64,000 nucleotides of DNA from Paraspadella gotoi (lineage: Eukaryota > Chaetognatha). Under the pieces are notes generated by a model. That model did not search any database, was not told the origin of the DNA, and saw nothing but the letters and a program-made list of their open reading frames with translations. Location of the stretch: contig CM119264.1 of NCBI GenBank assembly GCA_051294375.1, forward strand, positions 18,631,581 to 18,695,580, in the 5' to 3' direction. This document shows positions 12,453 through 24,567 of the stretch, piece after piece; within the stretch, counting starts at the first letter, position 1; each line of letters begins with the position of its first letter. The position numbers and the translations under genes were made by a program.

Positions 12453-13515
12453 CCGACTCTCGCCCTCCCTTTTCTCTCTCTGCTCCTGCGAATCAAATAT
12501 AGATGACAGAGAAGAATCATGGGCAGAAGAGACTCGAAGGCTTCCCTCCGGCTTTCTCTGACTTCGCCTTAATGTCTGTCTGCCCCTTAAAAACGGTTTT
12601 TTTTTCTTTCTCGCATTCCCGCCACCCTTCAGAAAAACCCAGACTTTATGTGGAGGTCAATCTCGGCGCCATTTTTATGGGAATCGGTTTCTTTTGCTTC
12701 TTTTCTTTTCTATTTTCTTTCTGAACATTTCTCAACTTTTATATTTTTCAAAGGGAAAATCCTGATCGGAGATTTACGATGTCGCGGTTTTTACCCAAAC
12801 AAAGTTTTGACAGATCTAAAGGCGATAGCGTTTTCTTTCTAATCTTTTTAGAGTTTTGTGTGTTTGCTTAGTTTTGATACACATACGTCTATTCTTTATC
12901 TCATCAGAAGTAAAAAAAAAATATTGAATACGGTTATAGTTCTTTCGATTTTGTACTTGAACTTTGCCAGTGTGTCACGCGTTTGCAATCATCAAACTCC
13001 TTGAGTCTAAATGTTCAAAAATTTACTTTATGGACTACTATTTCGCATTTTGTTACTTTAAACTTATTCCACCGTCTCCCACTAAGACTAATCATCATCT
13101 TTATCATCATATTTGTGGCGACGAAGAATTAATTTGAACTACTCTTCTTTCCGCGGGAGATTGGCGGGCAAATGAGAGACTGCGTCGATAAGTCGCAAAT
13201 GCAAACCTCAATCTCAGGTTCTAGTTGTAGAAAGAAGCGAATGTCAACGTTTAGATTCTGAATGACGTTTTGCTTTCGACAATCACGCAAGACAAAATCC
13301 GGCAAAAGATATTTCACCCATTAGTAATACATACTTTTTAAGTACAGTCCCGTGCAAAAAAAAAAGAGGGCACCATAAAACACTACGCAATTTAATTATG
13401 TTAAGGAATCAAGTTTTACCGTAAATGAGTTTTGACTCACTAACTTTGAATTTATAACTTCTCCTTTCCTCTACAATCTACATATGTAAATCCTTTTTAG
13501 ATTTTTACCTATGAA
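10986..13515. other. Intergenic, no gene seen
   Basis: Contains a (GA)n run at 11379-11417 and a (CT)n run at 12391-12450. Open frames around 12.1-12.8 kb are low-complexity pyrimidine-rich sequence. At 13343 a TA-preceded cagtcccgtgcaaaa resembles the end of Tc1/mariner-type elements, but no matching right end was found. Confidence 0.5.
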
Positions 13516-13640
13516 AATTTGCAAAATTACTTGTTTCACTATTTTCTATTTTTATACTTTATACTATTTACTTTCTACTATTTACGGCTTGACATTAAAA
13601 TGTCTATAGAGAGGGCTATGGCGGAGAGGGGGGGTTAAAC
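13516..13640 (+). repeat. Dispersed repeat D, copy 1
   Basis: It shares tgcaaaattacttgttt, further AT-rich sequence and a terminal agagagggct with 52096-52260 in the same orientation. The match is short and AT-rich, so it is tentative. Confidence 0.4.
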
Positions 13641-14193
13641 TTATAAAGAAAGGGGATGAAGGGGCGATTGGTAAAGAAGGTAACCACAGATCAAGGAGCG
13701 GAATAAGCCGGGGCCGTATAAATATATCAAAAATATCCTTTGTGAGAAGGAGAAAAAGCTATAAATTTTAAAAAATGGGAAGCATTAGAATGTTCCATGC
13801 ACAAAAATAATTTTAGGATCGGTGTATATACATTATACAATTACATCGTGATCATGAAAAAAAAACAAGACGAATTTAAGATTAGCTAAGACAATGTCAG
13901 GCCGTTCGAGAGAAGCGATAATTGTGAGAAAAAGGTTTCAGTGAGAACATCAAAACAACATGAATGCCACGGAGTGAAAATTTAAGATAACCGGTTATCC
14001 TGTCGCCAAACTCTGACCTAACTAAGATTAGAAAATAGGGCAATTCGCTTGCTTCTTGCCAAATCGCCTATTAGGCGAATGATAAAACATTGAGCAAAAG
14101 GAATTCTGGATCCGTTAGCATAAAAAATTCACGAGTCTTCCTCTTTCTTTTCGATTTTTTCTACACACAGTCGCCACACCAATATAATGTATC

Positions 14194-14518
14194 CAGGGGC
14201 GGCGAGGGAAATGGCGGGCCCCTCCACTGTATTTCCGACTGAACTTGACTGAATAAGGGGCCTCATTAAAAGTGAAATGGACTATATCCGTGAAACAGTT
14301 GGAACATTACCAATAAAGGGGCCTTGATTTGACCTAAATAGGAGCCCAACTTGATCCCTAAAGTCTAAAGTGGCCCCAAGCATGATCTAACCTGAATTTG
14401 ATCAGTTAGTCTATCAGCACAAACTGAGCCTTTCTTCTTTTTTCATTTCTTTTCTTTTCTTTTCTTCTTTTTTTCTCTCGTGGCGAGGGGCCCTCCCTCC
14501 CCACTCTCGCCGCCCCTG
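14194..14518. mobile_element. hAT-type MITE with 8-bp target duplication
   Basis: The element starts CAGGGGCGGCGAG and ends CTCGCCGCCCCTG, giving terminal inverted repeats of about 13 bp. It is flanked on both sides by the identical 8-bp word AATGTATC (14186-14193 and 14519-14526). An 8-bp duplication and a CAGGGGCGG terminus are characteristic of hAT-superfamily elements. The 325-bp interior has no transposase frame, so it is non-autonomous. The perfect duplication suggests a fairly recent insertion. Confidence 0.9.
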
Positions 14519-14526
14519 AATGTATC

Positions 14527-15722
14527 CATTTCTTTAAATATTTATATATTAATTTATTTATTATTTATTATCTTCTTTTTTCTTTTTCTCCTTTTTTCCT
14601 ATTTTTTCTTCCTCTCGCTACCTACATCCACTACCTACTGTTGGCAAACATTCGACGTTGACGGCAAATCTCATCACGTCATTTTTACGACGTCCTTCCC
14701 CTTTCCGCTCGCGCTACGAGGTTAAGGCGTGCTGCATCACGCCGCGCTTCACAAACTGGGTCAAACTATTCTCCCCATCAAGAACCTTTCGCAGTCTTTT
14801 ACTAGGTCGTTGTAGAAATGATAAAAAAAAAGCCAAGACACCGGTGAACTAGAGATTCATAGCAGTTTGAAAGGAGGGAACACCTCCGATTAACTGTGCA
14901 TCGATAGAGAGGTGCGGAATAAAACATCCACGCGCCAATAAATTTATTATTATTTCGACGCGTCGTAAACAAAGGACTCCCAGAGCGAGGCCGCGGCTTA
15001 CCTCCGCCTTGCGCGACGAGGAAAAGCTAATTATTGCCTCAATGTTATTTTCCGCGCGCGGAAACCTTGTGAAAAATCGAGGGAGAAAAAAAATAAATTG
15101 AAGGTTGGTGTGGGGTGAGCGTTTTTTTTTACCTTGTTAACAGTTTTATATATTTTATTCATCTTTAAACAAAAATGAAATAAATATCGGCTTTGGGGTC
15201 TTCAACGCAATACAATACATTGACGACAAAAATCTGTAATAGTTTCCCCAGTTAAAATGATAAATGACGATTTCTTCGATATTTTTTACGCTTTTTTATT
15301 ATTTTAATGAACTAATATTAAACTTACGTACACTTACAGTTTGATTTAAACAACTCGACAGTAAAATTTCTAAACAATCAATGGGATATTATCAAATGTC
15401 ATAATAACACTTGTATTTTAATCCTCACGTGAAAAACAGTGTCAGTAAGGTATATAAGTAATTACTGTGATATGTTAACGTTTCAAATCTATCTATTAAA
15501 TTCAATACGGTAAAATTTAAAAAACTTTATGGTGTGACGATAACAATAGGAGTGAGGTTAATGAAATTATTTTCCTTCTAAGATGTGAAATAAGTAATTT
15601 TTATCTTGAATCTCATTAATTTTTTTTTTTTTTTCAATTCTCTCCGCCCTGGTTGATTCATTCAAAAAAAATATTTCACACACACGAATGAACAAAAGTT
15701 CTTCATTATAAATTATAATTTA
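14527..15722. other. Intergenic, no gene seen
   Basis: Pyrimidine-rich at 14530-14640, a CG-rich patch near 14940-15070, then AT-rich. No recognisable exon, repeat family or RNA. Confidence 0.5.
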
Positions 15723-16019
15723 ATCAGAGAATCAATACGTAAGCGCCCCTGCCATGGAACTCAACCGCAACTTGATTTTGCTGACGACAGAGTCGGTCGG
15801 CAAGTCGGGAGTTCCTCAGACCGACGTCAGCGCCATCGTGTCCACTCGTCACGTCGACACGCAAGGGCGCGTCCCTCTTCTCCTCATCGTGAGTCAAGGG
15901 GCTTTTCGTTTCCGGCCGCCGACTTTCATTTTCGCGTCGACAGAGCCGCCCACGACGACGACGACTATGAGGACGACGACGAGCGCCACTTCCAGGACGA
16001 AGAACGCGCCTGTGATTAA
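15723..16019 (+). CDS. Possible terminal exon, basic then Asp-rich
   Basis: Unrecognised. A + frame is open from at least 15723 to a TAA at 16017-16019 with no internal ATG, as expected for a terminal exon. A cag at 15724-15726 following an AT-rich stretch could be an acceptor. The predicted peptide is Arg/Ser-rich in the middle and ends in a strongly acidic tail (DDDDYEDDDERHFQDEE). Codons in the last 90 bases are mostly C-ending, unlike the flanks. A competing frame starts with an ATG at 15754 and reaches a GTGAGT donor-like site at 15890. No upstream exon could be joined, so this may also be a GAC-rich non-coding patch. Confidence 0.3.
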   Translation: MRESIRKRPCHGTQPQLDFADDRVGRQVGSSSDRRQRHRVHSSRRHARARPSSPHRESRGFSFPAADFHFRVDRAAHDDDDYEDDDERHFQDEERACD

Positions 16020-17993
16020 GGGGGTAGGGGTAAAGGGGGGTAGGGGTAAAGGGAGGGAGGATAATGGGGGAGAGTAAATGACGCGTGTGAAGAAGTTTTA
16101 TATCGTTTTTGAGTTTGATGTAGAGCGTGACGACTAATCGAATAAGGGGGAGAACAAAGATATTTAAAGTATGACGAAATCGGAAGATAAACGCTTCACT
16201 GTATTACGACTGACAGTCGGCGAGACGAGAAATGGTAAATGAAAGAAAGGAGTGAGGAAAGAAACATTAAAGGAAGGGTGAGAACCAGGAAATACGTGAG
16301 GGACTTAATATTGAAGAAAGAAGAAATGAGGCAAACGATTATGTGTAAAGTAACACAATTTTTGGTTCATTCAAACATTTAAAAGTTTCCAAGAATTGCT
16401 ACAGGATGAGGGACAGGAGATATTCGAGGGTACTCGGCATCTTTTAATCAATCACAATATTCTCTCAAACCATAACAGGCCCATGATCCGACCACATCGC
16501 CCACATCCATCGGCCTGGGGGGGCAACTCTTTTTGAGCTCTTTTCTTTACTTATTTTTCACTTACCTTAGCTATCCCTCACCACTTATTCTTTTATTTCA
16601 CTTTCATTTCTGTCTTATCATTTGTTATTATTTATTTCAGTTTAAGGTTAAGTTTGTCTACTTCAGTAATTGCTAATTTTATCTTTGTTGTACATTGGCA
16701 AATGTATTGATTTTTTACTCTCTCCCTCTCTCTAATTACCAGTTTCACCTCTCCCTCCCTGTCTTCAACTTAACTTTTCGCTCATAAAAGTCCAAACATG
16801 TTCGTGTTTCTATGTATGTAAACATCACAAACAAACTAATCGTTGAAGCCTAAATTTTCGTTTTTTCTTCTAAAAATTTGTTTTAAAATTTTCCCCCTTT
16901 TTCCGGAAGCAGCCGCGCGTGATCGAACTCACCAGAGTAAAAGATCTTGGAAGCCAGAAGATTGAAAGGCAAACCCGCTAAGATGGCGCCAGCTGAAAAA
17001 AAAAAGTGGAAACCAAGAAAACGGGTTAAAAGATTAAAAAATTGTCTAATCAAGACTATACAGTAAGGTTTTTTTTGGAAAGCTAGACTAACGTTGTTGT
17101 TTAATTTTAATCAGTCTAAATTTGCTTTATATTGTAAATAGAGTAGGCACGAAAATTTTCATGCAATTATACAATAACAATCTAGAAATCAATCATTGGC
17201 CTCATAATTCAATATTCATTTTGTGATTAGTACTTTTCTAAATCGCCTTCTTTCAGCATTGTAAGGAGATAAACAGACTTCGCTAATCGATCCCCGCTCG
17301 CTCGTAAATAAAATAACTTCCGGCGAACTAAAAAAACCCGGTCGGTCGTAGCGAAACACGATAAATAAGGGAAAGAAACCATTTTTTTGCGCCTGGAAAC
17401 TTCTAGCGCCGGATCTCTTGCCGAGACGCTTCAACGGAACTAGAAGGGGGCGAATTAAAGGAGAACGTATCAGAGGAAAGGAAGGAAGAACGAAGGGAAG
17501 TAAGAGAAGAAATCAGGGAGAAGGAAAGAACAAAAAAAAGGAAGAAATGATGATGGGTAGGGGATAAAAGGGGGAAAAAAAGGTTAATAAGTAAAAGTAA
17601 TTGTAGTTTTAGTTTTATTTCTTAAAAAGATCTCAATTCTGATAAATTTAAAACAATTTTATCAGGAATTTCAGTTTTATTTTATAATCACTTGGTCGTG
17701 TGCAATACCAATTGAGAAAAATATTTTTTACACTTCCATCAAACTAAAATATCATCTTCATTCAAAATTTAAGAGGATAAACTCAAAAATTGAAGAGTTT
17801 TGCGCGTCATCGATACAAGCTCCGCAGCAATAGAAACGTCAAACAAGATTAACAGCCTGGTTTAATAAAATAGACATTCTTTAACGTTTGTTCTAATTTT
17901 TACATTTTTAACTGAAAAAATATCAAAACCAAGTGCAAAAAGTAAAGCAAAAGGAAGCAAGGCGAACGTCAAAGAGAACCTCAAGCGAGGAGA
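16020..17993. other. Upstream of the tubulin-like locus, no gene seen
   Basis: Purine-rich and AT-rich stretches. A short frame at 16910-16975 begins after cag and reads like protein, but has no proper donor. Nothing else supported. It may include regulatory sequence of the tubulin-like locus. Confidence 0.45.
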
Positions 17994-19270
17994 ATGAGAG
18001 AAAGTCTGTCGGTTCACTTGGGACAGGCCGGGTGTCAGGTGAGAACGAGCGAGTTGTCAGGTGGAAACGAAGTCTGGCTAAAACTAATTAGCAAAGACGA
18101 TTTTGTCAGATTGGGAACGCCTTTTGGGAGCTTTATTGTCTCGAACATGGCATCCAACCCGACGGACAGGTACAACTACAGGATTATTTTAATAAAAAAA
18201 TTTTAAAAAAAGCGGTTAACGCATTTCGAACATTATTCACAGATGCTGTCGGACAAGACAATCGGCGGGGGAGACCATTCCTTCTCCACGTTTTTCAGCG
18301 AAACAGGAGTGAAAATAAAATCCATACAACAAAATATTTAAAAAAATATTCGATATATTGATGATGAATCTTGAGCCGTCAAATCTTTCAGCTGGAGACG
18401 CTCATCACATTAAAAGAGGACGCGGCAAATAACCACGCCAGGTTAATTTACCAAATATTCACTCTACCTTGAAAAATTGAGCATTTTCAACCAGAAACGT
18501 CGATTTAGTTGTGGATAGATAGACCATTGGCCGGAAATGCAAGGTACCATATCTGAGTCAAAGATTACTTAGCGGGTGAGGGTCGTCATCATCATAACAA
18601 ATCAATCCACTCAGGTTTTCTCGTTTTCCATTTATTCGGCGGCGCCACCGGAAGCGGTTTCACAGCCCTGCTGATGGAACGTCTCAACGCCGACTACGGA
18701 AAGAAGTCCAAGCTGGAGTTCTCGGTCTACTCATGTCCCCAGGTGGGAACTTTCTGCCTTCGTTATAATTCTTCGCTGAAACTTCAGAGAGTTGCTTTTT
18801 GAAAACTTCTCACTTCTAGAATTACTTTTTTTTGCAGATTTCGTACTCTTAGTGACGCACACAACCGCGTCCGCATATTGAACAACACCACCGCCATCGC
18901 AGAAGCTTGGGCCAGGCTCAACCACAAGTTTGATCTGATGTACTACAAGACAGCCTTTGTCCAGTAAGCAATAAGCGCCCAAAAGTTTATTGAACGTGAG
19001 GATTTAAATATTTATTTTATTCGCTTTGTAAATAGTTGTAAAAATATTGCCCATGGAATGGAATGAGAAACAACAATTTTGTTTTCAAATTTAAGGATGT
19101 TTCATTATTTCATTTTTAAATGAGTCTGCACAGGTATATGTAGGCGAGGGAATGGGAGAGGGAAAGTTTTCCGAAGCGAGAAAATATATGAAAAAGATTA
19201 CGAGGAAGTGGAAATGGATTCGGTGGATGTAGAGGGAGAAGGAATGAAGAGAGTGAAGAGTGAAAAGTAG
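17994..19270 (+). pseudogene. Decayed alpha-tubulin gene copy
   Basis: The pieces clearly come from an alpha-tubulin, the GTP-binding subunit of microtubules. They are: start exon 17994-18038 (MRESLSVHLGQAGCQ); 18110-18169 (matching the [15 protein letters not shown] region); 18243-18308 ([12 protein letters not shown]); 18392-18441 (LKEDAANNHAR); 18615-18742 ([15 protein letters not shown]... to PQ); 18838-18963 ([21 protein letters not shown]); and 19134-about 19270 (YVGEGMGEGKFSEAR, then a frame change into EKDYEEV). Splice sites are GT-AG. Missing are about 33 residues after SETG, the helix before FLVFH, and everything between about residues 176 and 360. Phases do not join between the last three exons, and the C-terminal acidic EEY tail is absent. 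The GTP-loop GGGTGSG reads GGATGSG. Retained introns show a duplicated gene, not a processed copy. A very divergent tubulin or an assembly loss is less likely. Confidence 0.8.
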
Positions 19271-21732
19271 AGGGAGGAACAGACGGAAGGAGTTGGTCAC
19301 AAACAATTTCAAAATTAAAAAAAAGTGAACAACTGGAACAAGACACTAAAAGAGAAGTATCTCACAGCCATTGCAAAAAACAATAAAAATACTATAAAAC
19401 AAAAGTTAAACAGAAACAATTTTTTTTTAAATCGCATTTAAAGTATTGAATGTTTTAAAGTAACCTTGTTTAATGTGCATTTAGTAGACGTAATAGTAAG
19501 TTGTTTTAAATAAAAAATATGCAACATTGTCATCATAATTTTGTCAAGAGTTGAATTATATTCTTTCAATTTGTGTAAGGTAGTTATGCTTAATAAGTAT
19601 ATAATAGGTAAAATTTGAAAATAAATAATTTTAAATATTGATTCCAAACTTTCACTTTACCCGCGTATCCAGGCAACGAAAGCAAGTTTCTTTTAAATCT
19701 CAGGTCGACAAATGAGAAAAGGTGTCTGAGGAAGTGACGACGACGTCAATGAATAAGTCACGCTACTTACAGACAACTAAGACGATGATAAGAACTTGTA
19801 CTTATTGATAAAAAAAAAGGAAATCCGATAAAAAAAAACGCCTCGAACGGACTTGCGGTTTGGTTTTTTTCTTTGCGTCAAAAGAACCTCGACAAATTGG
19901 TTTTCTAGCTCTAACTCCAGCCCCCTCCTTTTTGGGGCTTGGCTTCTCGTCGTTTACAACCAGTTTTATGGCTTTAAGAAAAAATTAAGGTTCTGCGCTT
20001 CGTATTGAGAACGAAATGCATGGCATTGGCTGTTTTTTTTCTGTTGATGTCAACTGGCAATTTAATCAAGAACATCAATAGCTATTAAATTTTAAATTAA
20101 AAATATTATGGTAGTGATTGGGGGCAGCCTGAGTTCCCCAGGAGCGAAAGCCAGTTGTAAGGTCAGGGGGCATCGGATTGATAAACTTGTTATATTTAGA
20201 GGCACGGAGGCGGTTTTGGGATAGCGTCCAAAGTTGTTTCAAGTCAACTAAATGGAATAGTATTGACAAGTGAGGTGAATTCTTGGTTTTTTGTGCCATT
20301 CTTTTCTATATTTAACCAGATTTAATATTCTTTGTTGCGGCGAAAGGTGAAGAGAAGCTCTAGAAATGTCGCCCTCGAATGTGACATAATTCTCTCTGTC
20401 GCAGGTTTACGTCTTGTTTTCCGCTTTTCTCGTTTTCAGGTTCTTCTCTTCCTCCTTTTCTTTCTTAGTCTCGTCTTTCTGTTTATTTTCTTCTTCCTCT
20501 TCCTGAGACTTCCTTCCTCGATTCGCTTATTTTTTCTTTCCATTTTCACCTCACCCCGTCCTTTTCCTTTTCTACCTCATCTACCCAATTCATTTCATAG
20601 GCCTGTTCATAATAGTATATTACTTTCTTTGTCCTCTTCAAGTTCAAAACTTTTCATCGCATCACGCATCAAATTTTATCAGCCAATATCTAGTTTATAA
20701 TTCATTCTATAAACAGGTTCGATTGTTACCAGGCTCTGGAGTATTTCATTTTTCCCTTACTGGTCATCCTTGTAGTAGATTTTCCAATCCAACATTACTC
20801 TCCAATTCAGGCATTTTTTTTTTTTTTGTTAGGAAACTTTCAGTCGAGACTTTACGGTCTCTTCACCCTTTGTGAACTTCACTCCAATCTATCACCCTCT
20901 TTCATCATCCCCCACATCAACTTTCACCTCGAATTCATTCACAACGTCTTCCCTTCACTTCCGTATTCTCGTTCGCGTCATCCTCTTCTTCTTGGCGCCG
21001 CCTTCTCCTCTTCTTCCTCTCACACTTCATCCTTCACGTCTTCCTCGGTCACATTCTCCTCTTCCTCTTCCGGACGCTTCCTCCTCGACGAGTCATCAGT
21101 GTCCCTGGTGTTCGCATATGCACCAGCCAAAAAACCGATACAAACGCGACGTTGCCTTCAACCCGTGGTCTTCTCTCTCTCTCTCTCTGCTCTCTCTCTC
21201 TTGTCTCTCTCTCTCTCTCCGTTATTGGTTTGCGCTATTTCGTAACGACTCTAAAACAATGAAGGTAAAAACCGCAACCTATTAGTTTGTAGGAAACCTC
21301 GTATTAGAAAAATTTTATTTTCACAAATTTTTTTTAAAAAAACAACAACAAAAAAAAGATATTTGACAAAATGGAGTTTTTTTCATCGTTTATTAAAAAA
21401 AGGAAGAACGTTTTAAAAAATCGATGTCGACATTATTGTATGGGAATTAATATTCTGATTATATAATAAAAAGTTATTAGGTTGCCTAATTCTTAGTAAA
21501 TTATATTGCCTCATACAGTAAAAAAGTTTTAAAACAACGCAGTTTCTCGGTGGCCTTCGATATTTTTTCAGTTTCTTTTGAAAACGATAGCAAATATACT
21601 AGTAACGAACTTTGAAAACCGACCTAGAACGTCTAGTATGTAAAATGTACCTTATGGTAAACTCATAGTCATACTAGCAAAGGTAACATGAAATAATAAA
21701 AGTAATATCTTCCATCGAAAGATCGTTATAAA
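19271..21732. other. Intergenic, no gene seen
   Basis: Mixed AT-rich and, at 20400-21240, strongly pyrimidine-rich sequence with CT runs. The Ser/Phe/Leu-rich frames on the + strand there follow from the composition and have no motif or splice support. Confidence 0.5.
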
Positions 21733-23282
21733 TAAGTCAGGATTTCATTGATTATTCTCCTTGTATTCCGAAGAGCACGATTAAGGCGTTGTGCCATTCA
21801 AAATCACGAAAATCTCTGACTGATTAGCCAAGATATTTGGGAAATCCGAACATTCTCGTTGAGACGCCAAAGATTTTCATTCGACTACACTCATACGTCC
21901 GCAGGGAATTGAAGAACCTAACCTGAATGGAGACCCGAGCGCGAGAAGAGGGGACTTTTACGAACTTCTCAAGGTTAAAAGAGGCAAAGAGAAAGGAGGA
22001 AAGCAAAAAAAAAAAAATAAGTTAAAAAAAGGAGGCAAAGGAAAAAAAAGAGGTAAAAAATAAAAAAGGAGCGAGTCACGTCAAGACTTTCGAACAAAGA
22101 AGGCGCCTGGCTTGACAGAAAATCGAGAAGCATTGAAGAAAATCTTCTTTTTTTTGACACCACGAGAACCGAACACTTTCCGACTTGCGGAAGGCTGGTT
22201 TTTTTTTTCTTTTAAATAAAAAAAAGTGTAAATCCACTGCTAAATCAACTTCGATTAATTTCTGGTTTTGGTTAGCGTAATCGAGATGGTCACAAACCAG
22301 TAGTAAACACAGAACTTGGCATATTTTTTAGTGTTTTTTACACAACCCTGCAATTGTGGAGATGACGCGGAATTAATTAAAAAGCTCTCTCTCCATTAGC
22401 GATTTCCAATTCTCCCGCTATTCTTAATTGGGGAAATCGAAGAAAGGAAGTCGTTGATTCAAAGTAAGTGGCTTCTTTATCTTCACAGAGTAGGAATAAA
22501 AAAAGGAGGAAGAGAACGGAGGAGAAAAGAAAAAGAGAGTAAAGTCGAATCTAGAGTAATCATGAGTAAATGAGAAGAAGTAATATTGTATTGTTTTGTA
22601 GTCAGTTGACTTAACAGAGTATGTCCTTCTCTCTTCTCTCTTCTGTACCTTTTTTTTTGCTTTCATATTTTTTGTTTCATTCTCTAATTGTCAGTCACTG
22701 ATGATGATAAGAGAATATCTATTAGATCTATATTTATTCCATTTTTGACTTCATTCATTTTGTCTTTTGGTTTTTTTCCTTGTATTTCACATCCGTTTAG
22801 CTAATATATTGTGAGTTCATTGCTATCAAATTCAAGACCCTAATTTTTTAAACGTCATATCTCAAAAATAATTTAAATTGAATTTAATAATTTAATTTAA
22901 ATATTTAAATCATTTAATTTAATCGATTATGCCTCATTTCACAGAACATCGACCGATTTTAATTCAAATGTGCTAGCATGCGTATAAATTGAGACATCAT
23001 CATTTCCTTGGTTTTCTCGTTCTTATCATCTCCGGTTTTCCATCAGTTGAGGAAAGTTATTTTTTATGCAGTTATCTTTTTAAAAGAATCCCTGTAATGA
23101 TGTTCTTTACGTACAGCATGTAACACGAATAGATTAATAAGAGTCAATATTGCAACGAATACTGAGATATGGATTCATCTCTACTGAGTTCAAAATGAAT
23201 CAAAGCTTAAAGCGTTAACATAAAAATTTTGGTGAAGAGGGTCGGGTTCTTCATCGAGTTCGCATTTTTGTTCTTTGTCGTT
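21733..23282 (+). repeat. Long segment repeat, copy 1
   Basis: Direct copy. It begins taagtcaggatttcat, passes through acttggcatattttt, gtcagtcactgatgatg and ttatcatctccggttttcc, and stops at an N gap (23300-23324). It matches 24568-26482 almost base for base apart from frequent one- to two-base indels. The later part matches 23325 onwards, and the reverse complement is at 34061-35440. No reading frame is conserved across copies. Confidence 0.85.
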
Positions 23283-23324
23283 CCGATCTCTCTTGCCCCN
23301 NNNNNNNNNNNNNNNNNNNNNNNN

Positions 23325-24557
23325 TTTTTTCATTCTCTAATTGTCAGTCACTGATGATGATAAAGAAATATCTATTAGATCTATATTTATTCCATTTTTT
23401 GACTTCATTCATTTTGTCTTTTGGTTTTCTTTTTCCTTGTATTTCACATCCGTTTAGCTAATATATTGTGATTCATTGCTATCAAATTCAAGACCCTAAT
23501 TTTTAAAGTCATCATCTACCAAAAATAATTTAAATTGAATTTAATAATTTAATTTAAATCATTTAAATCATTTAATTTAAATCATATGCTCATTTTCAAA
23601 GAACATCACGATTTTAATTAAATGCGCTGCGTATAAATTGAACATATCATTTCTTGTTTTCTACGTCATTATCATCTCCGGTTTCCATCAGTTGAGAAAG
23701 TTATTTTTTATCATTATCTTTTTTTAAAAAAATCTGTAATATGTTCTTACGTACATCATTAACACGAATAATTAATAAAGTAATATTTCAAATACTAATA
23801 TGACTTCATTTTACTATTTCAAAATGAAAAAGTTAAAGCGTTTAAATAAAAATTTTTTGTTGAAGAGGTCGTTCTTCATCGATTTTTTCTTTGTCTTCGT
23901 CATCCTTTTTGATGTCTTCGCTATCGTCTCCGTAAATACTCTAATTCCTTGAAATGTTTTTCCTCCAAGTTTTTTTTATTTGTAAATTTCATTCTCGCGC
24001 CGACGATTTCGCTCGAGGGAAAAGAAAAGCAAATCTGCACAAATTTTATTCGCGATTTTCATGAGTTTTATTTTTATTCGAGAATTTTCTTTCGCATTTC
24101 TCTTCGAGGAGATTTCAGAAATGGAAATTTAATTTTCCCGGCGCAGACTGATGTGGTTTTCTTTTCTTTTGAAGAACATTTTTTTCTTTCCATTTGTAAA
24201 AGAAGAGAAAAGGGAAAAAACAGCGTTATTGATCGAAAACTGGCGCGCCATCTTTGCATTTCTATGCACACGTCAGGTGTACGCAGAAGGAAAGTAAACA
24301 AAGAGCCTTCACTGCCATCTCTGATATAAAAGACTTTTCAATTTTTTCTCCCCTTTTTATTTCATTTCTTTTTTCTGTCTCTTGCGTATCCGCACGCGCT
24401 CACACTCTGGATTCATTTGAAAAGAGGGAGGGGGATAAAGAAAAGGGAGGATAATGGGGTAAGTAGAAGGGTAAAGAAAGGAAAAGGAGCAAAATAGGAT
24501 GTCAAGGAGGTTCGTCTATACCCCCAAGGGCCGACAAGAGCGTGAGGCAAAGAGAAT
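23325..24557 (+). repeat. Long segment repeat, copy 2 (3' portion)
   Basis: It starts inside the unit (equivalent to about 22672 of copy 1) and runs further 3' than copy 1, to an N gap at 24558-24567. Its last 900 bp reappear inverted at 27121-28040. The frame at 23949-24329 is shifted in the inverted copy, arguing against coding. Confidence 0.85.
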
Positions 24558-24567
24558 NNNNNNNNNN

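Noticed and set aside
13333-13360. Tc1/mariner-like left end (tacagtcccgtgcaaaa)
   Set aside because: No matching inverted right end within several hundred bases and no transposase remnant.
23949-24329. A 126-residue frame in the long segment repeat
   Set aside because: The frame is not kept in the inverted copy (27366-27733), where indels shift it repeatedly.
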